Assembly (NCBI RefSeq): GCF_001522545.3
Contig: NC_031770.1
Coordinates: 89,787,194 to 89,851,193, forward strand
Source: Parus major
Taxonomy: Eukaryota; Chordata; Aves; Passeriformes; Paridae
Reading direction: 5' to 3'
Length of the DNA: 64,000 nt
The notes below the pieces were generated by a model. The model was not told where the DNA came from. It did not search any database and saw only the letters and a list, made by a program, of their open reading frames with translations. Below, one piece after another: positions 23,265-34,000 of this stretch. Position 1 is the first letter of the stretch, and every line of letters begins with the position of its first letter. The position numbers and the translations under genes were made by a program.

Positions 23265-25504
23265 TGGAGATATTGAGCTGAAACAGGGAATATAAGCAAC
23301 TGAAACACAAACTTTGTGCAAAGCAAGGTTAGAAATACATATTCAATTACATGAAGGTGTGTCATTATTTTAAAAGCTTTTTACATGTATTTCTTACTTT
23401 AACATCATAGGTTTAGTATCAGCTGGTGAATGGCCAGGAGAATATGGTTTGTCAGCTCTCCCAAGGCAACAAGTAAAAGAGGTGAAGTATACACTTCATC
23501 TACCTGCTCCTCTGACTTTCTGCACAGGGAAATAAGTAGGTACCATCCGTCTCTGAGCCTGACATCACGGGTTTAGCAGCAAATATACAGCCCAGACCAA
23601 CACATCCTTCAGCAATCCTGACCTTTGAACAGTTCTCTTTGACCCAGTGCTCTTCCTTCCACTTCTCAGTCACTGGTGTTTCTGTATTAAATGCCTTTCC
23701 AGGGTTGCAGCCCACCAATTATGCTGTTTCATGAGTGCTGCCATAGGGCAGGGATGTCACAAACCAGTTCCTGGCTCCTGTTAGCTACACAGATGAAAGC
23801 AGTCAGATGAGAGAGAGCAGGACAAGAACCATACCTAACAAACCATTGTCCATTTCACTGCCTGGGGGTCCCTGCTGGAAAGGGGCCACAGCAGTGGGGC
23901 ACAGGATGGAGGGAAGCTGTGTACCTGCCTGCAAAGCCCTCTGCAACCCACAGGCTGCCTCTCGTTGCAGGCAGGCTTGTCACTCTTCACTGTCTGGCAG
24001 GCTGTCACTACTGTTTCTTATCCAAAAATTCCATGGCAGGCTTTATGGGAAACTGAGGGTCTTACTCAAAGAGAACTGCATCAGCCCCTAGAGCTGGGGC
24101 CTAAAGGTAAGGTAAGCAATAATTATTTCAGGTATTTAAATTAAGCCTTCTGCATCCCTCACAAAGCAGCCTGACATCTCTACTCCTCTGCTTGTCTACC
24201 TGTACACAAGATCACTTGCTAGTTCCTCAGGGGTGCTATAAATAACAGCAACATATTACAAAGTGCTGTAACTCTAAGTACTAGTCCAACTTTCAAAATT
24301 GTATCAATTAGTCCTCCTAAGGAAATTTCACAAGAGGTATTTTCAGTATCACATTTGATTTCTCTTTGAAATAGAGTCTCCAAAACATTTGTAACTTGCC
24401 TCTGGAGAAGAGACCCTGAGAAGTACTCATCTGGTGGAAATACCTAGGAGGTATGAATGGTGTTAATGGTAACCTTCAAAGAGTATGTTATAGCAAATAC
24501 TGAGTTTCTAAATGCTCTCTTTTGCCAAGGTTTCTTCTTACTGTTTTGATTTGGCACTCATCTCTGTCTAAATTCTTTTAAAAAACACCAACCAACCAAT
24601 CTCATTCATAGAGACAAGGAGAATGCATTTCCAATAATTTTCAAGTTTTCAATAGAACTTAATACTCCATATAAAATCAAATGTATGATAGGAAGCAGAA
24701 GAAATGAAAATACTCTGTAATTAATGATTTGGAGATATGGCCCTTTAAAATACAAGAGCATTATTCCCATTTGGTTCATAGTTACCTAACCAAAAGCCTA
24801 CATGATGAGCAATCTTGTAAACATTGACTACTCCCACCAGGAACTATAACTTATTTGCAGTAACAATACTGAAGCATAAAAGGAGACAGAACTGCAACAA
24901 GCAAGTTGCCAGGCAATGAACAAATACACAAAGGGGAGGAAAAACAGGTCCTGTCTTGGGAAATTTGTGGTATTTGTAGATTTAATACTATGGCAGTTTA
25001 GTATCTTGAGCTGGACCTGACCTGAAGGAATGTGAGTATGGAAGAATCAAATTCATATTTGTTATCTCCACAGTTCTCAGATGTTTGTTTTCTCTGGCAG
25101 AGCCTTGTCTACATGAAGGCACCTCAAACTGGTCCCAGGATGGGAAAAGCCCCTAGGTTTCTGCCTGGCAGAGGAATATGCCTCCAACTGAGGCCACTGA
25201 GCCCAGGCCACTTGCCCAGGCCCACCCCAAGGCAGGAGGACACAACAGTGCAACAGCCCCTCTGCTTTCAGTGGCCTGGAGTGTACCTGGCAGTGCAGCT
25301 AACTGGCTCTGCTTTTATTTCCCAGCCTGTAAAAAACTGAAGACTGAAAACTGATATTAAAACACATATAAAAACTGTTACTAATGTGTCATACTTAGGA
25401 ATTCTACTATTTTTTTCACTAAGTGTGGGAATTCCAAGCACAGAAAGCTCTCAAAATCTTGCAAATGCATGTTTAGATATAGACATGGACACAGAGTTTG
25501 ATTT

Positions 25505-25965
25505 GAGGCCTTGGAGAAAGCTTCCCGACTTAGAATCATAAGTAAGAATGTAAGTTTAAATAGAAAGGCATTAGGTTAAGTTGTGAGAAGTTTTAAGGTT
25601 TTAAAGTTAAGATATAGAAGTAATTATCAAGGTAATAAGAAGTTTAAGGTATAACAAGTAGTTCTGTGTGTCACTACATGACCGGAAAGTCTGCACTGCA
25701 GCAGAGACATATAAAACATATAAAACAAAATAGTTATTGGTGTGAAAAGAGAGACATTCTTTTGTGGTGTTAGTTTATTGGCTAAATAACCTTTAAAAGA
25801 CCTTGTGAACTGTAGTCCTGTAACCACTAACTAGGAATGTCTGGTGAATAAGGTGAAGATGTACGTGCTCCTTCATGAAACTGTAGAATAAATCACGCTT
25901 TAGGACATCTCCCAATAGTGCCTTCTCTCACAATCTCGGTAACTAAGGATCAGTACTTTATTCTT
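25505..25965 (+). mobile_element. Candidate solo LTR (ERV-like), unassigned
   Basis: The segment has an LTR-like order on the + strand. An A/G-rich U3-like part is followed by TATA-like ACATATAAAACATATAAAAC near 25708, and about 180 bp later by AATAAA at about 25887 with a more C/T-rich tail (GACATCTCCCAATAGTGCCTTCTCTC). No coding remnant adjoins it. The ends and target-site duplication were not resolved, so the limits are approximate. It could equally be unique sequence with chance signals. Confidence 0.33.
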
Positions 25966-28900
25966 AGTTGCTAAACTTCATGTAAAAAATATGCTACAGC
26001 TTGAGTGTGGCAAGAAAAATGAGACAGTTGCTAAAGAGAAAAATATTATTTATTTATTCTGCTTTTCAACTAACTTTTGAATGTTCCAACCCACACTCAA
26101 CTAGTATTTGTGGCTTTGCAGGAGATGTTGATGATGGAACTTTTTGGTGTATTGTCCTTCAAGAGGATATATGTGTGCAAAAAAGCGCACACACCTACAG
26201 TCCTGCCTGTGGTGGGAATTCAAGTAACCAAGGAACTCAGTCTCTTCGTTAAGATGCACACTATGAATTCAGGCCTTTGTAAAGCTTAATCATCAACAGA
26301 GTCTTTGGAAGGACTTTGCACTCAGCCACTGTTTTTCTTATGTCTAAAGAAGAATTTCACTGCTTCTGATACTCACAATGAATGAAGTGATGCATTAAAG
26401 ACAACTCAGCATGCAGAGAAGGATGAGAAGGTAGCCTTCAGCTTTGCTATAGAGCACCTGGCATTTTTTTATTTTATATCACACAGTTATCTACTAAAAA
26501 AAAAAAACCAAAACCCACAGGTCAGTCTATGGAAAAGAATATAAAGATAATGCTATAATAAAGGGTCTCCATCTTAGAAGATGCTGGAAAGAAAATAAAC
26601 TGGAAAATAATTTGGAAGTTCTTGCTGTCTTTGGAATACTTTGTACCTTGTGGACATCATCAAAGAGCCTCTTTAGGACAGATTTGAACACCTGAATTGG
26701 TAGGAGAGTACACTTCCAAGGGAACTGGTGGTAGCAGGAGAAAAAGGTGAACAGGATGAAACGGGCACCAGTCACCATGCCAGACCACTCTGAGAGGGAG
26801 CAGCTCAGCAATGTGTGCACAGAATAATTCACACACTACAATTGCTATTACTGCCAGCAGCATTCATGGCATGATTAGATATGCCCAAGTCAGTCAAGGC
26901 ACCATAATCATGTCCTGTACACAGACACAGCAAAAGAATATGTGGGCTACTCAGAAATGAGAAATTCAAGTTCCTTGCAAAAGGAACATGCTAATACAGA
27001 ACCAAGTGGTGAAACAATGTGATTATATTCACTTTACATAAATGCACAAAACTTTGTAGACTGAAATGCACAATTCATCCTTACTGAAGTAAAAAACTCC
27101 AACCCTCAAAACCAACGGTTATCAATAAAAATTCACCAAAAACATCCTAGAAATACACCACTTAGATTCATGACATAACTTAATGCTACTACAGTCATTT
27201 CTACATCAGGCAACAGCAAGAAAAAGAAATTTTAAAGCAATATTGACAAGCCACAACAGTGTCTCACACACTAATTGAGAAATTGGCTTGGAGAGGAATA
27301 AATGTTATTAGTTAGACCAGAATAAGTCCCCTTTAGTCATATTCCTCAATGCAGAGCAGGAAGACTTTAACTGGAAGATACATCAGAGGATCCTTCACTT
27401 GAATCTTTTCAGTGCCCTGACTTCCTTCTCCCCCCAGACAGATCATTTAATCCAAGTTTCTAGTCAGCAAGACTTTCTGCATCAAGAAATAATTGACTGA
27501 GCAGAAATCTCTCCAGTGCCTCAGGAAATGTCTGGAGGCCTCCTCACTAAAAATGAAGCAGTTATTGCATCTGCTGCTCACCTGAGTCAATTATACTGGA
27601 CACAAGTGCATATCATAAATTACAGTCCTGGAAGCATAAAAATTTTATTAAAAAAAAAAAAGGATTTTTTTTTTCCTACCAAACATACCATTTCAAAACT
27701 TTGGAAGCAGATTGTTTCATTTGAAGTCTTTTCATTTTACTCAGAGAATAACACAACATACAGCAATGCCAGCTCAAAAATCACCTTGAACAAAGCTGCT
27801 TTAAAATTATTTTGCAGATGATTCATGAAGTAAAACAAATCTTCCTTTCTTCCTTCTAATAACAGCCTCATCACAAGACGTCTGCTCATTACTTATTACT
27901 TTTAATGACAGCTGGTAAAAGAAAGGATTCTGTAGGAGTGGCCTCACGTATGAGTCTACATATCTTTCATCTCTCCCAGAGGGTATATTCTCATAGAGCC
28001 AAGCTACTCTATTTAGATTTAGTGGCAGGTGATTTGAATAGCTTTGCAGCTATACAAAACACAAAGTGAGTTATCCTCTGTCGAGAAAGGCAGGAACATG
28101 TCAAACAGCTCCTTGCTGTGCAGGTTGCAAGTCACATATTCTCCTCTAATCAACCTACCAAATTACGGGTACATCAGCCTTTTCCCTCAATCATTTCCTT
28201 TGGACTGTTCAGACAAAGTAGTTAAGCCTTGGGGCTGGGGATATGGGTACAGAGTAAACTAATAACATCATCCAAAGTACTGTCTACAAGCTTTTTCTCA
28301 TATTAAGTGTATTGGAAGTAATTATACATGATACTCAATGTACTGGAAATAATTATACAACATTAAGCATGTGGGAAGACATTATATAATAGTGGTTTGT
28401 CTTGAAGTCATATTTTAAGTGATGTGCAAATGAACATTTCTGCATGTGATGCCGTCAACTTTAGAATGTCTTAGTCCTGCACTGTGGATCACCCCACACT
28501 GCCAGAACATATACGTTAGAACTAGAGGGGAAAAATCTTGAGCTGAAGGTGGTGAACAGTTCACAAACAGAGCTAACTCATCACACTGTTCTGCTAGAAA
28601 TTCTGGTGTCAGAAAAGAGTTTACACCTTTATCAGTTTTACTGGTGCAAAAGTAAAATACCTTGATTTTCTGTTATAAACAAGTATTAGCTGTATAGTTG
28701 ATGAGACTAAGGACACAGGACTAGAAATAGAGCAGATATTGGCACTAAAATAGCACAAAAATGAGCTGAGTTTAAATACCGAGAAAGACAAATCACTGAA
28801 ATTGTGCTCTTGAATTGCAGGTCAAAGAGTAGCATTAGAGGTCAGCTGAAGAGTACAGATTGCATAATCGCAGCCTACAATATAATAAAACTGATCTTAA

Positions 28901-30435
28901 TTTCCAAATTTTGTGTATGCTACTGGAAATATTTACAGCGCACTTTACACCAGAACACTCAAAGCAGTTTGGATATATACCAAAATACCCAATTCTTCCA
29001 GAAAAATTTATCAGTAACACAAGGCTCTTGCTGTCAGCCAAGTGAACTGAGAGCACAGACCCTAAACAATATAGACAGGTTGGCTCAGATTCATAAGATG
29101 ACAATGTTAACTTTGATTTGGCACAAGGGTTGCTCCAGACACAGGCTCACTGCCCCAAGAGCCAGAAAGGGGCTAACACAGCTGTTGGCTATCAGGTGTG
29201 ACTAGTCACTGCCAGGACTCCTCAAGTGCTTCAGCTCTAACTCAGAGCTGTGGAAAAGCTAAGGCTGGATAGCAGTGTGATGGTACAAACATAGAATCTT
29301 GATATTTTGGTGCAACTGCCCTCAAACATGCAAGGCTTTGTCCCCTTAGATCTGCAATAAAGTACAACTTGGCTTTCACATGAGGGATATGCCTCATCAG
29401 ACTGCCATTGCCAACTGCGACACTTTTGGCCTCTTGATGTTTCAAAAATAAAAAAGCCTGTGTGATTCTTTTAGCTAGAAGATTGTTTTCTTGTCCCCCA
29501 AACTAAGTCAACCAGTCACCTCCAGACCTACTGTAGTATTCAAAACAGCACTGCTTTCAATCAGGCCAGCCTGTACAATTTCAGTCAAAACCATGAGGTT
29601 TTAAAAAAAAACCATGAGGTCCTAAAAACCAGCTCATTATAAATTGTTTGTAATTTTATTTTAACAATTACTGTTTGTTCTGTCAATGCTGCTCTTTGTG
29701 TAGAAACTTATGTCATTAAAATACTTTTGCATTGCTTTACTGTAAGATTTGGTATCGTCCACTAATGCATTTTAGTTTTGTTATTCTATTATCTTAGAAG
29801 CTTATTCTATCCTTTAGGCATCTCATATCCTGGAATAAAGACAATTAAGCAGTTCTTGTAAGTACAGTCATTGATGAAATATCTAATAGTACAGTTCATC
29901 CATTAGTGGGCTGTATCACAATTTGGATACCTTACCTATTCTCAAAGCATTGGTTTATCACATACCAGCCCCGCTTGTCCCTGCTGCCTATGATGAGCTT
30001 TGTGAATGTAACAATGAGGGTCCAGGAGTAATGAACTTCTGCTTCTCAGCAGTGAGAAACTTTCCCTTCACGTTAACTTTCAGCCTTTTGTCTCTTCATT
30101 TAGTGAAGACTTAGCACTAATAGGCTTTCATCGAATGTAAAATACATGCCTTGACATGCTCCCGCATCCTCTTTCCGGAGACAATGCTGTTGCAATTCCC
30201 TCCAGAACAACTTCCAAGTAACAAATTCATTTTCAACATCTTCACGAGCTGGGCTTATGCTTGACACCACAACACGTGGCTTCCGCAGCTGGAGAGATAC
30301 AGAGGAGGATCTGGGGGTGACGAGGTGAGACCTCTCTGGATTTCACTCCACCCACTCCGAGCATCATGTTTTTCCGCTTTCCTCTGATCTGTAAAATACA
30401 CAGCAGCATTTGCACACTGTCCGCGCTTTAGGGCC
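25966..30435. other. Intergenic, upstream of GCLC promoter
   Basis: AT-rich DNA with no recognised exon. It includes A12/T10 runs near 27650-27676, three diverged tandem copies of an approximately 30-bp AT-rich unit at 28302-28390, and a duplicated ACCATGAGGT phrase near 29590-29620. It may contain GCLC regulatory sequence, but nothing can be assigned by motif with confidence. Confidence 0.4.
28302..28390. repeat. Diverged AT-rich tandem repeat (about 3 copies)
   Basis: Three successive segments share the pattern TGTATTGGAAGTAATTATAC, TGTACTGGAAATAATTATAC and ATGTGGGAAGACATTATATA at about 30-36-bp spacing. The copies are substantially diverged, which suggests an old local duplication. Confidence 0.6.
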
Positions 30436-30757
30436 CTTCAATTTGGACCTTAACTTTGGCGCTCTCAGGCCCACAAGGGACTCTTTCCCCCCAGAGCACC
30501 AGCCCGGCCAGACGCGCCCCGTCCTGTGAGGGGACACCTTCCCGCCGCCATGTCGCCTGGCGCAGGCGAGCGGCGCCTCCTCCCCTGTGTCCGGGGCTTG
30601 GGCCGGGCTTTCGGAGCAGCGGCGCTCACGGTCGCTGCCGGCGATCGGCTTTGCCTCTCCGAGGCCGCTCCGTCGCTCCTTCCCCGGCGGCTCCGCGCCG
30701 AGAGCGCCGCAGGCCGCGCTCAGCCCGGCGCTGGGGGCGGCGCCCGCCGGCGGAAAG

Positions 30758-30767
30758 TGCTGAGTCA
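30758..30767 (-). promoter_or_regulatory. Antioxidant-response (ARE/MARE) element with AP-1 core, GCLC promoter
   Basis: TGCTGAGTCA on + reads TGACTCAGCA on -. This fits TGACnnnGC, the ARE core bound by NRF2-small MAF, and contains the AP-1/TRE heptamer TGAGTCA. It lies 151-161 bp upstream of the GCLC ATG inside the CpG island. GCLC is a classic NRF2 and AP-1 target in mammals, so a proximal composite site is biologically coherent. Occupancy in birds is inferred. Confidence 0.7.
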
Positions 30768-30788
30768 CGGCCTGACGCGGGCCGCCGT

Positions 30789-30794
30789 CACGTG
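30789..30794. promoter_or_regulatory. E-box (CACGTG) in GCLC promoter
   Basis: A palindromic CACGTG within CGTCACGTGCGG lies 22 bp downstream of the ARE-type element. It could bind USF, MYC/MAX or TFE family factors, and it also contains an ACGTG hypoxia-response core. MYC regulation of GCLC through E-boxes is known in mammals; use here is inferred. Confidence 0.5.
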
Positions 30795-30814
30795 CGGCGC
30801 CGGGCTCGGTCCCG

Positions 30815-30857
30815 CCGCCGCACCGAGCGCACCCGCCGCACCGAGCGCACCGAGCAC
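30815..30857 (+). repeat. 18-bp GC-rich tandem repeat in presumed GCLC 5' UTR
   Basis: The 18-bp unit CCGCCGCACCGAGCGCAC occurs twice in perfect tandem (30815-30832 and 30833-30850). A partial CGAGCAC copy follows to 30857. It ends about 60 bp before the ATG. Human GCLC has a polymorphic GAG trinucleotide repeat in its 5' UTR; no GAG run is seen here. Confidence 0.9.
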
Positions 30858-30918
30858 TGGCGCGCTCGCTTCGCTCCGGCTCCGCTCGCTGCCTCGGCCT
30901 CTCCCGCGACCGGCCGGC

Positions 30919-31068
30919 ATGGGGCTGCTGTCGCAGGGCTCGCCGCTGAGCTGGGAGGAGACCCGGCGGTACGCGGAGCACGTGCGGCGGCACGGCATCC
31001 TCCAGTTCCTCCACATCTACCGCGCCCTGCGCGACCGCCACAAGGACGTGCTCAAGTGGGGCGACGAG
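30919..31068 (+). CDS. GCLC: GCLC exon 1 coding part (residues 1-50)
   Basis: Starts at the ATG in GGCATGGGG and ends ...LKWGDE before donor GTGGGT. It is phase 0. The last codon is E50, so E50 and E52 of the metal-binding E-x-E are on different exons. The frame is open upstream to 30526, but family comparison fixes this ATG. Confidence 0.96.
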
Positions 31069-34000
31069 GTGGGTGAGACCCCTGCGAGCGCGGCCTCCGC
31101 CGCGGCCTCCGCCGCCCCCTGTCGCGGGCGCAGGTGCCGTTCCGGTGCGGTGCGGTGCGGGTCGGGCCGCGCCGGCCGCGATGCCCGGAGCGGGCCCGGC
31201 CGCTCGGCCGCGGTCGCTCGGCGGGAGGGGACGTTGCGAGCTGCCCGGCGGGGCTTTGTTTACCTCGCGCACACACGCGGGCTCGCCGCCGCATTTCGTT
31301 GCGCAGCGCGGTTGCCCCGCTATTACCCGCGGTTCTGAAACGCTACAACAACTTTCAGCGTTTCCGCCTGGCACGGCTCGGTTGCCCGGGCAGCCCCTCG
31401 GGACGTGTATTCCCGGGGCGGTGATGCTCAGCAGCGCTTGCTTCTTCTCCGGAGTTTGTTTACACTCTCTCGATGAGTCTGAGTAAAGCATGTCTATGCT
31501 TCGAGTCCACGGCAGTGCTTGTTCGGACTCCGAATCAGTTTTTGGGAGGAAAGCGGGGGAAGCGGGACTGGGGACGGCCGGGCGGCTCTGCCGTGGCAGC
31601 CCTCTCGCCGCGCACCGCGTTCCTCCTGTATCCCTGCGTGAAAGGGACCTGCCGAGCCCTGCTTTACCCCAGAGTTTCCTGGGAGTTTGGTACGTGTCAG
31701 CCTGCCTTCTGAACAAGGATCGGGATGGTCGCTCGGATCACGACCTGAACTTCATTACAGGTGCTTTGTGCCCAAGGACCGTAACTTTAGTCAAAGGTCT
31801 TGGGTGTGTTGCCTCGTAAACCTGCGCTCAGTTGTGCCGCAGCCTGACAGCGCTCTGCAAGGAGCAAAGGCTGCCTTCTCTATTGATAGTTCCCCAGGAG
31901 ACAGGAGCAGCTTCACATATGCTGCGCTAGAAACTGTCCATGTCCGGGGTGTTGGTGAGGTCCAGCATTGGTCACCTGGAGGTGTCCCAGATGAGGCTGG
32001 AGGGAAGCTGGAAGAGCAGAGTAGGATACAAGTAATGTAGGGACTTGGCCATTTCATCTCTGTCTTATGCAGAGTTTGCTTTCTGAGCAGCAAAAGCATT
32101 TGTGAGAAAACTTCATTCGAGTCATAGCAGCTGTTCACAGATGCTCTTTGCCAGAGGAGAATGCTGTTCACCGTGTGCACCTTGAAAGAACTTGTCTCTT
32201 AAAGTCAGTTCTTCTTTAAATGAGTCCTTCTTATAATTCATGTAACAGCAGGGCAAGTGTTAGCACACAGCTGCTTCCATGAGTGATGGAGGCTTGGCTA
32301 CTAAAATCTACTTAATGAATACATGTAGTATGCACCACAGTGTTGTGGACTCAGAAAGTTTAAATATACTTTTATCTGTCCCTTTCTGTCGTTTGTGTTG
32401 CCACATGTCTAATATGACTGAAGTTATGCTGACAAAAGAGCCTCACAGTCTTGAGTCTGGGAATATAAGACGGAGTCTTCCTGTTGCTCTGAGACTTAGC
32501 TTGAGGGTTTTCTCATTAATCTTTAAGAGATGGTACTCATTTTTCAACGGGTGTTGGATTTTAGTTGTCCTTGCTCTCTCAGAGTGAAGTTTCGTAAGAT
32601 AGCTAAGGCTGATCTGGTAGCAAGCTGGTTCAGCTTCCCTCCCTGTTCCAGGCTCGTATTTCTGCTGTCTGCCTTGTGTTGTTACTGGCCAGCTGAGTTT
32701 AAAAAGTTAACCCAGCGGAAAACTCTTCTTCCATTCAGTTTTTTAAGGTGGTTGGTTTACTCAGCAGAGCTCCAGCTCTTTCACAGATAGACCCAACAAG
32801 CTCTGCTTAATGTGACGAAAGTAGCAGGAGTGTGTGGAGGAGAAGGTCGAATACAACCAGCCCCTGCAGCTCCCACAGCTGATCATTTGATAATCTTAGA
32901 TGTATGGTGAGACTGGACTCAGAGCCTCATTCTTCTTTTGGCCTGGGGACCGTACTGCACAAAGTGTTCATGCTTGATAAATAGTGGAGCAATATGTTAG
33001 AGGAGATTCATGGTTTCCTTCTACCATGCCCCAGCATGGCAAGAGGCAAGCTTTTAAGAGCAGTATCATTGCAGACATGATTTTGATAAGGAGCTGAGAG
33101 CTTTATCAGAAATATCTGTGAACATTCAGACAAGGTCAGGTTACCTGGTTCATTGTAACCTGGTTCAAACCTCTTTATTTTAGCAAATGCTAATAAGCTC
33201 AGGTGTGGCAACTGTGTTATGCAGTGTTATATTTTTACATAACACAGCATTTAGGAGTGTGTTAATGGACCAGGTACTTGTAGCCAATCTGCATTGTGCA
33301 AACACAAACCATACCTCAGTCCATAACTTAGCTGAGATGTGCTGCAGATAGACTAATGCAGAGGGCAGTACATTTGTTTTCCATTTTTCTCCTCAGGTGT
33401 CTAGTTGTTAGAAAGTGGCGCCACGTTTATATGCAGCTTAGATGAGTCAACTGACTAATTGGACAGCTTTCATAAAAAGTCTTTTTTGCTCTTCGACCTT
33501 CATGTATAAAGTCATAGCCTGAGGGTGTTTAAGTGTTTTAAAAACTTCTTGAAGATAGAAATCAAGAATGAGGATGGCAGCCCTCATGTAATGGTGGAGA
33601 TAAAACAAGAATGAACAAAATTACTTTTGTGTTCAAGAGATGTTTCTGTGACCCTGTTTAGTGAAAAACGTGTTTTGTAATTTTTTTTAAAGGAATGTTT
33701 ATGAGAAAAAACTCAACCTCAGTAGCACATACTGAGTTTGTTTTTCAGGTATGTGTGGATACTTGAAAGGTTGTTCCCCGTGTAGGTGATGGCGTTGTGA
33801 AGGGAATACTGTGTTTGCCCCTGATTGTAGATACCAGCCTTTGCCTCATTAAGACTCCCACTTCTCAGTGTGTGTTTTAAGACCCATTACAGAGCTGTGG
33901 GGGTCCCTTGTGGTGCTTACAACCTCCTAGGGACTCCATTCCCTGGGGTTCCAAGGGGATGAAACTGGGGAGTCATCATGTACACCCAAGATGAACATCA

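Larger units (their letters stand above)
9701..25500. other. Intergenic, no gene recognised
   Basis: Nearly 16 kb with no coding signature. The longest open frames (for example 10210-10653, 15317-15820 and 22361-22870 on +) encode low-complexity or unrecognised sequence without domain motifs. Contents noted: a TACAGTACAGTAA duplication at 13045-13072, the (ATT)n tract at 14948-14997, a distal NRF2/MARE-type motif at 16698-16707 and a TTA/TA microsatellite at 23238-23264. I see no tRNA, rRNA or intact transposon. Confidence 0.5.
30440..31480. promoter_or_regulatory. GCLC: GCLC promoter CpG island
   Basis: About 1 kb of very GC-rich, CpG-dense DNA spans the presumed GCLC promoter, 5' UTR, coding exon 1 and the start of intron 1. 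The sequence changes sharply from AT-rich intergenic DNA at about 30430. No TATA box is evident, consistent with a CpG-island promoter and dispersed initiation. Long antisense and alternative-frame open frames through the island are a composition effect. The transcription start cannot be fixed from sequence; it is probably within about 100-150 bp upstream of 30919, downstream of the ARE-type element. Confidence 0.85.

Noticed and set aside
30364..31716. 450-codon open frame on the minus strand across the GCLC CpG island
   Set aside because: It is antisense to the promoter, exon 1 and intron 1, and is rich in Arg, Gly, Ala and Pro with no domain. High GC removes stop codons by chance.
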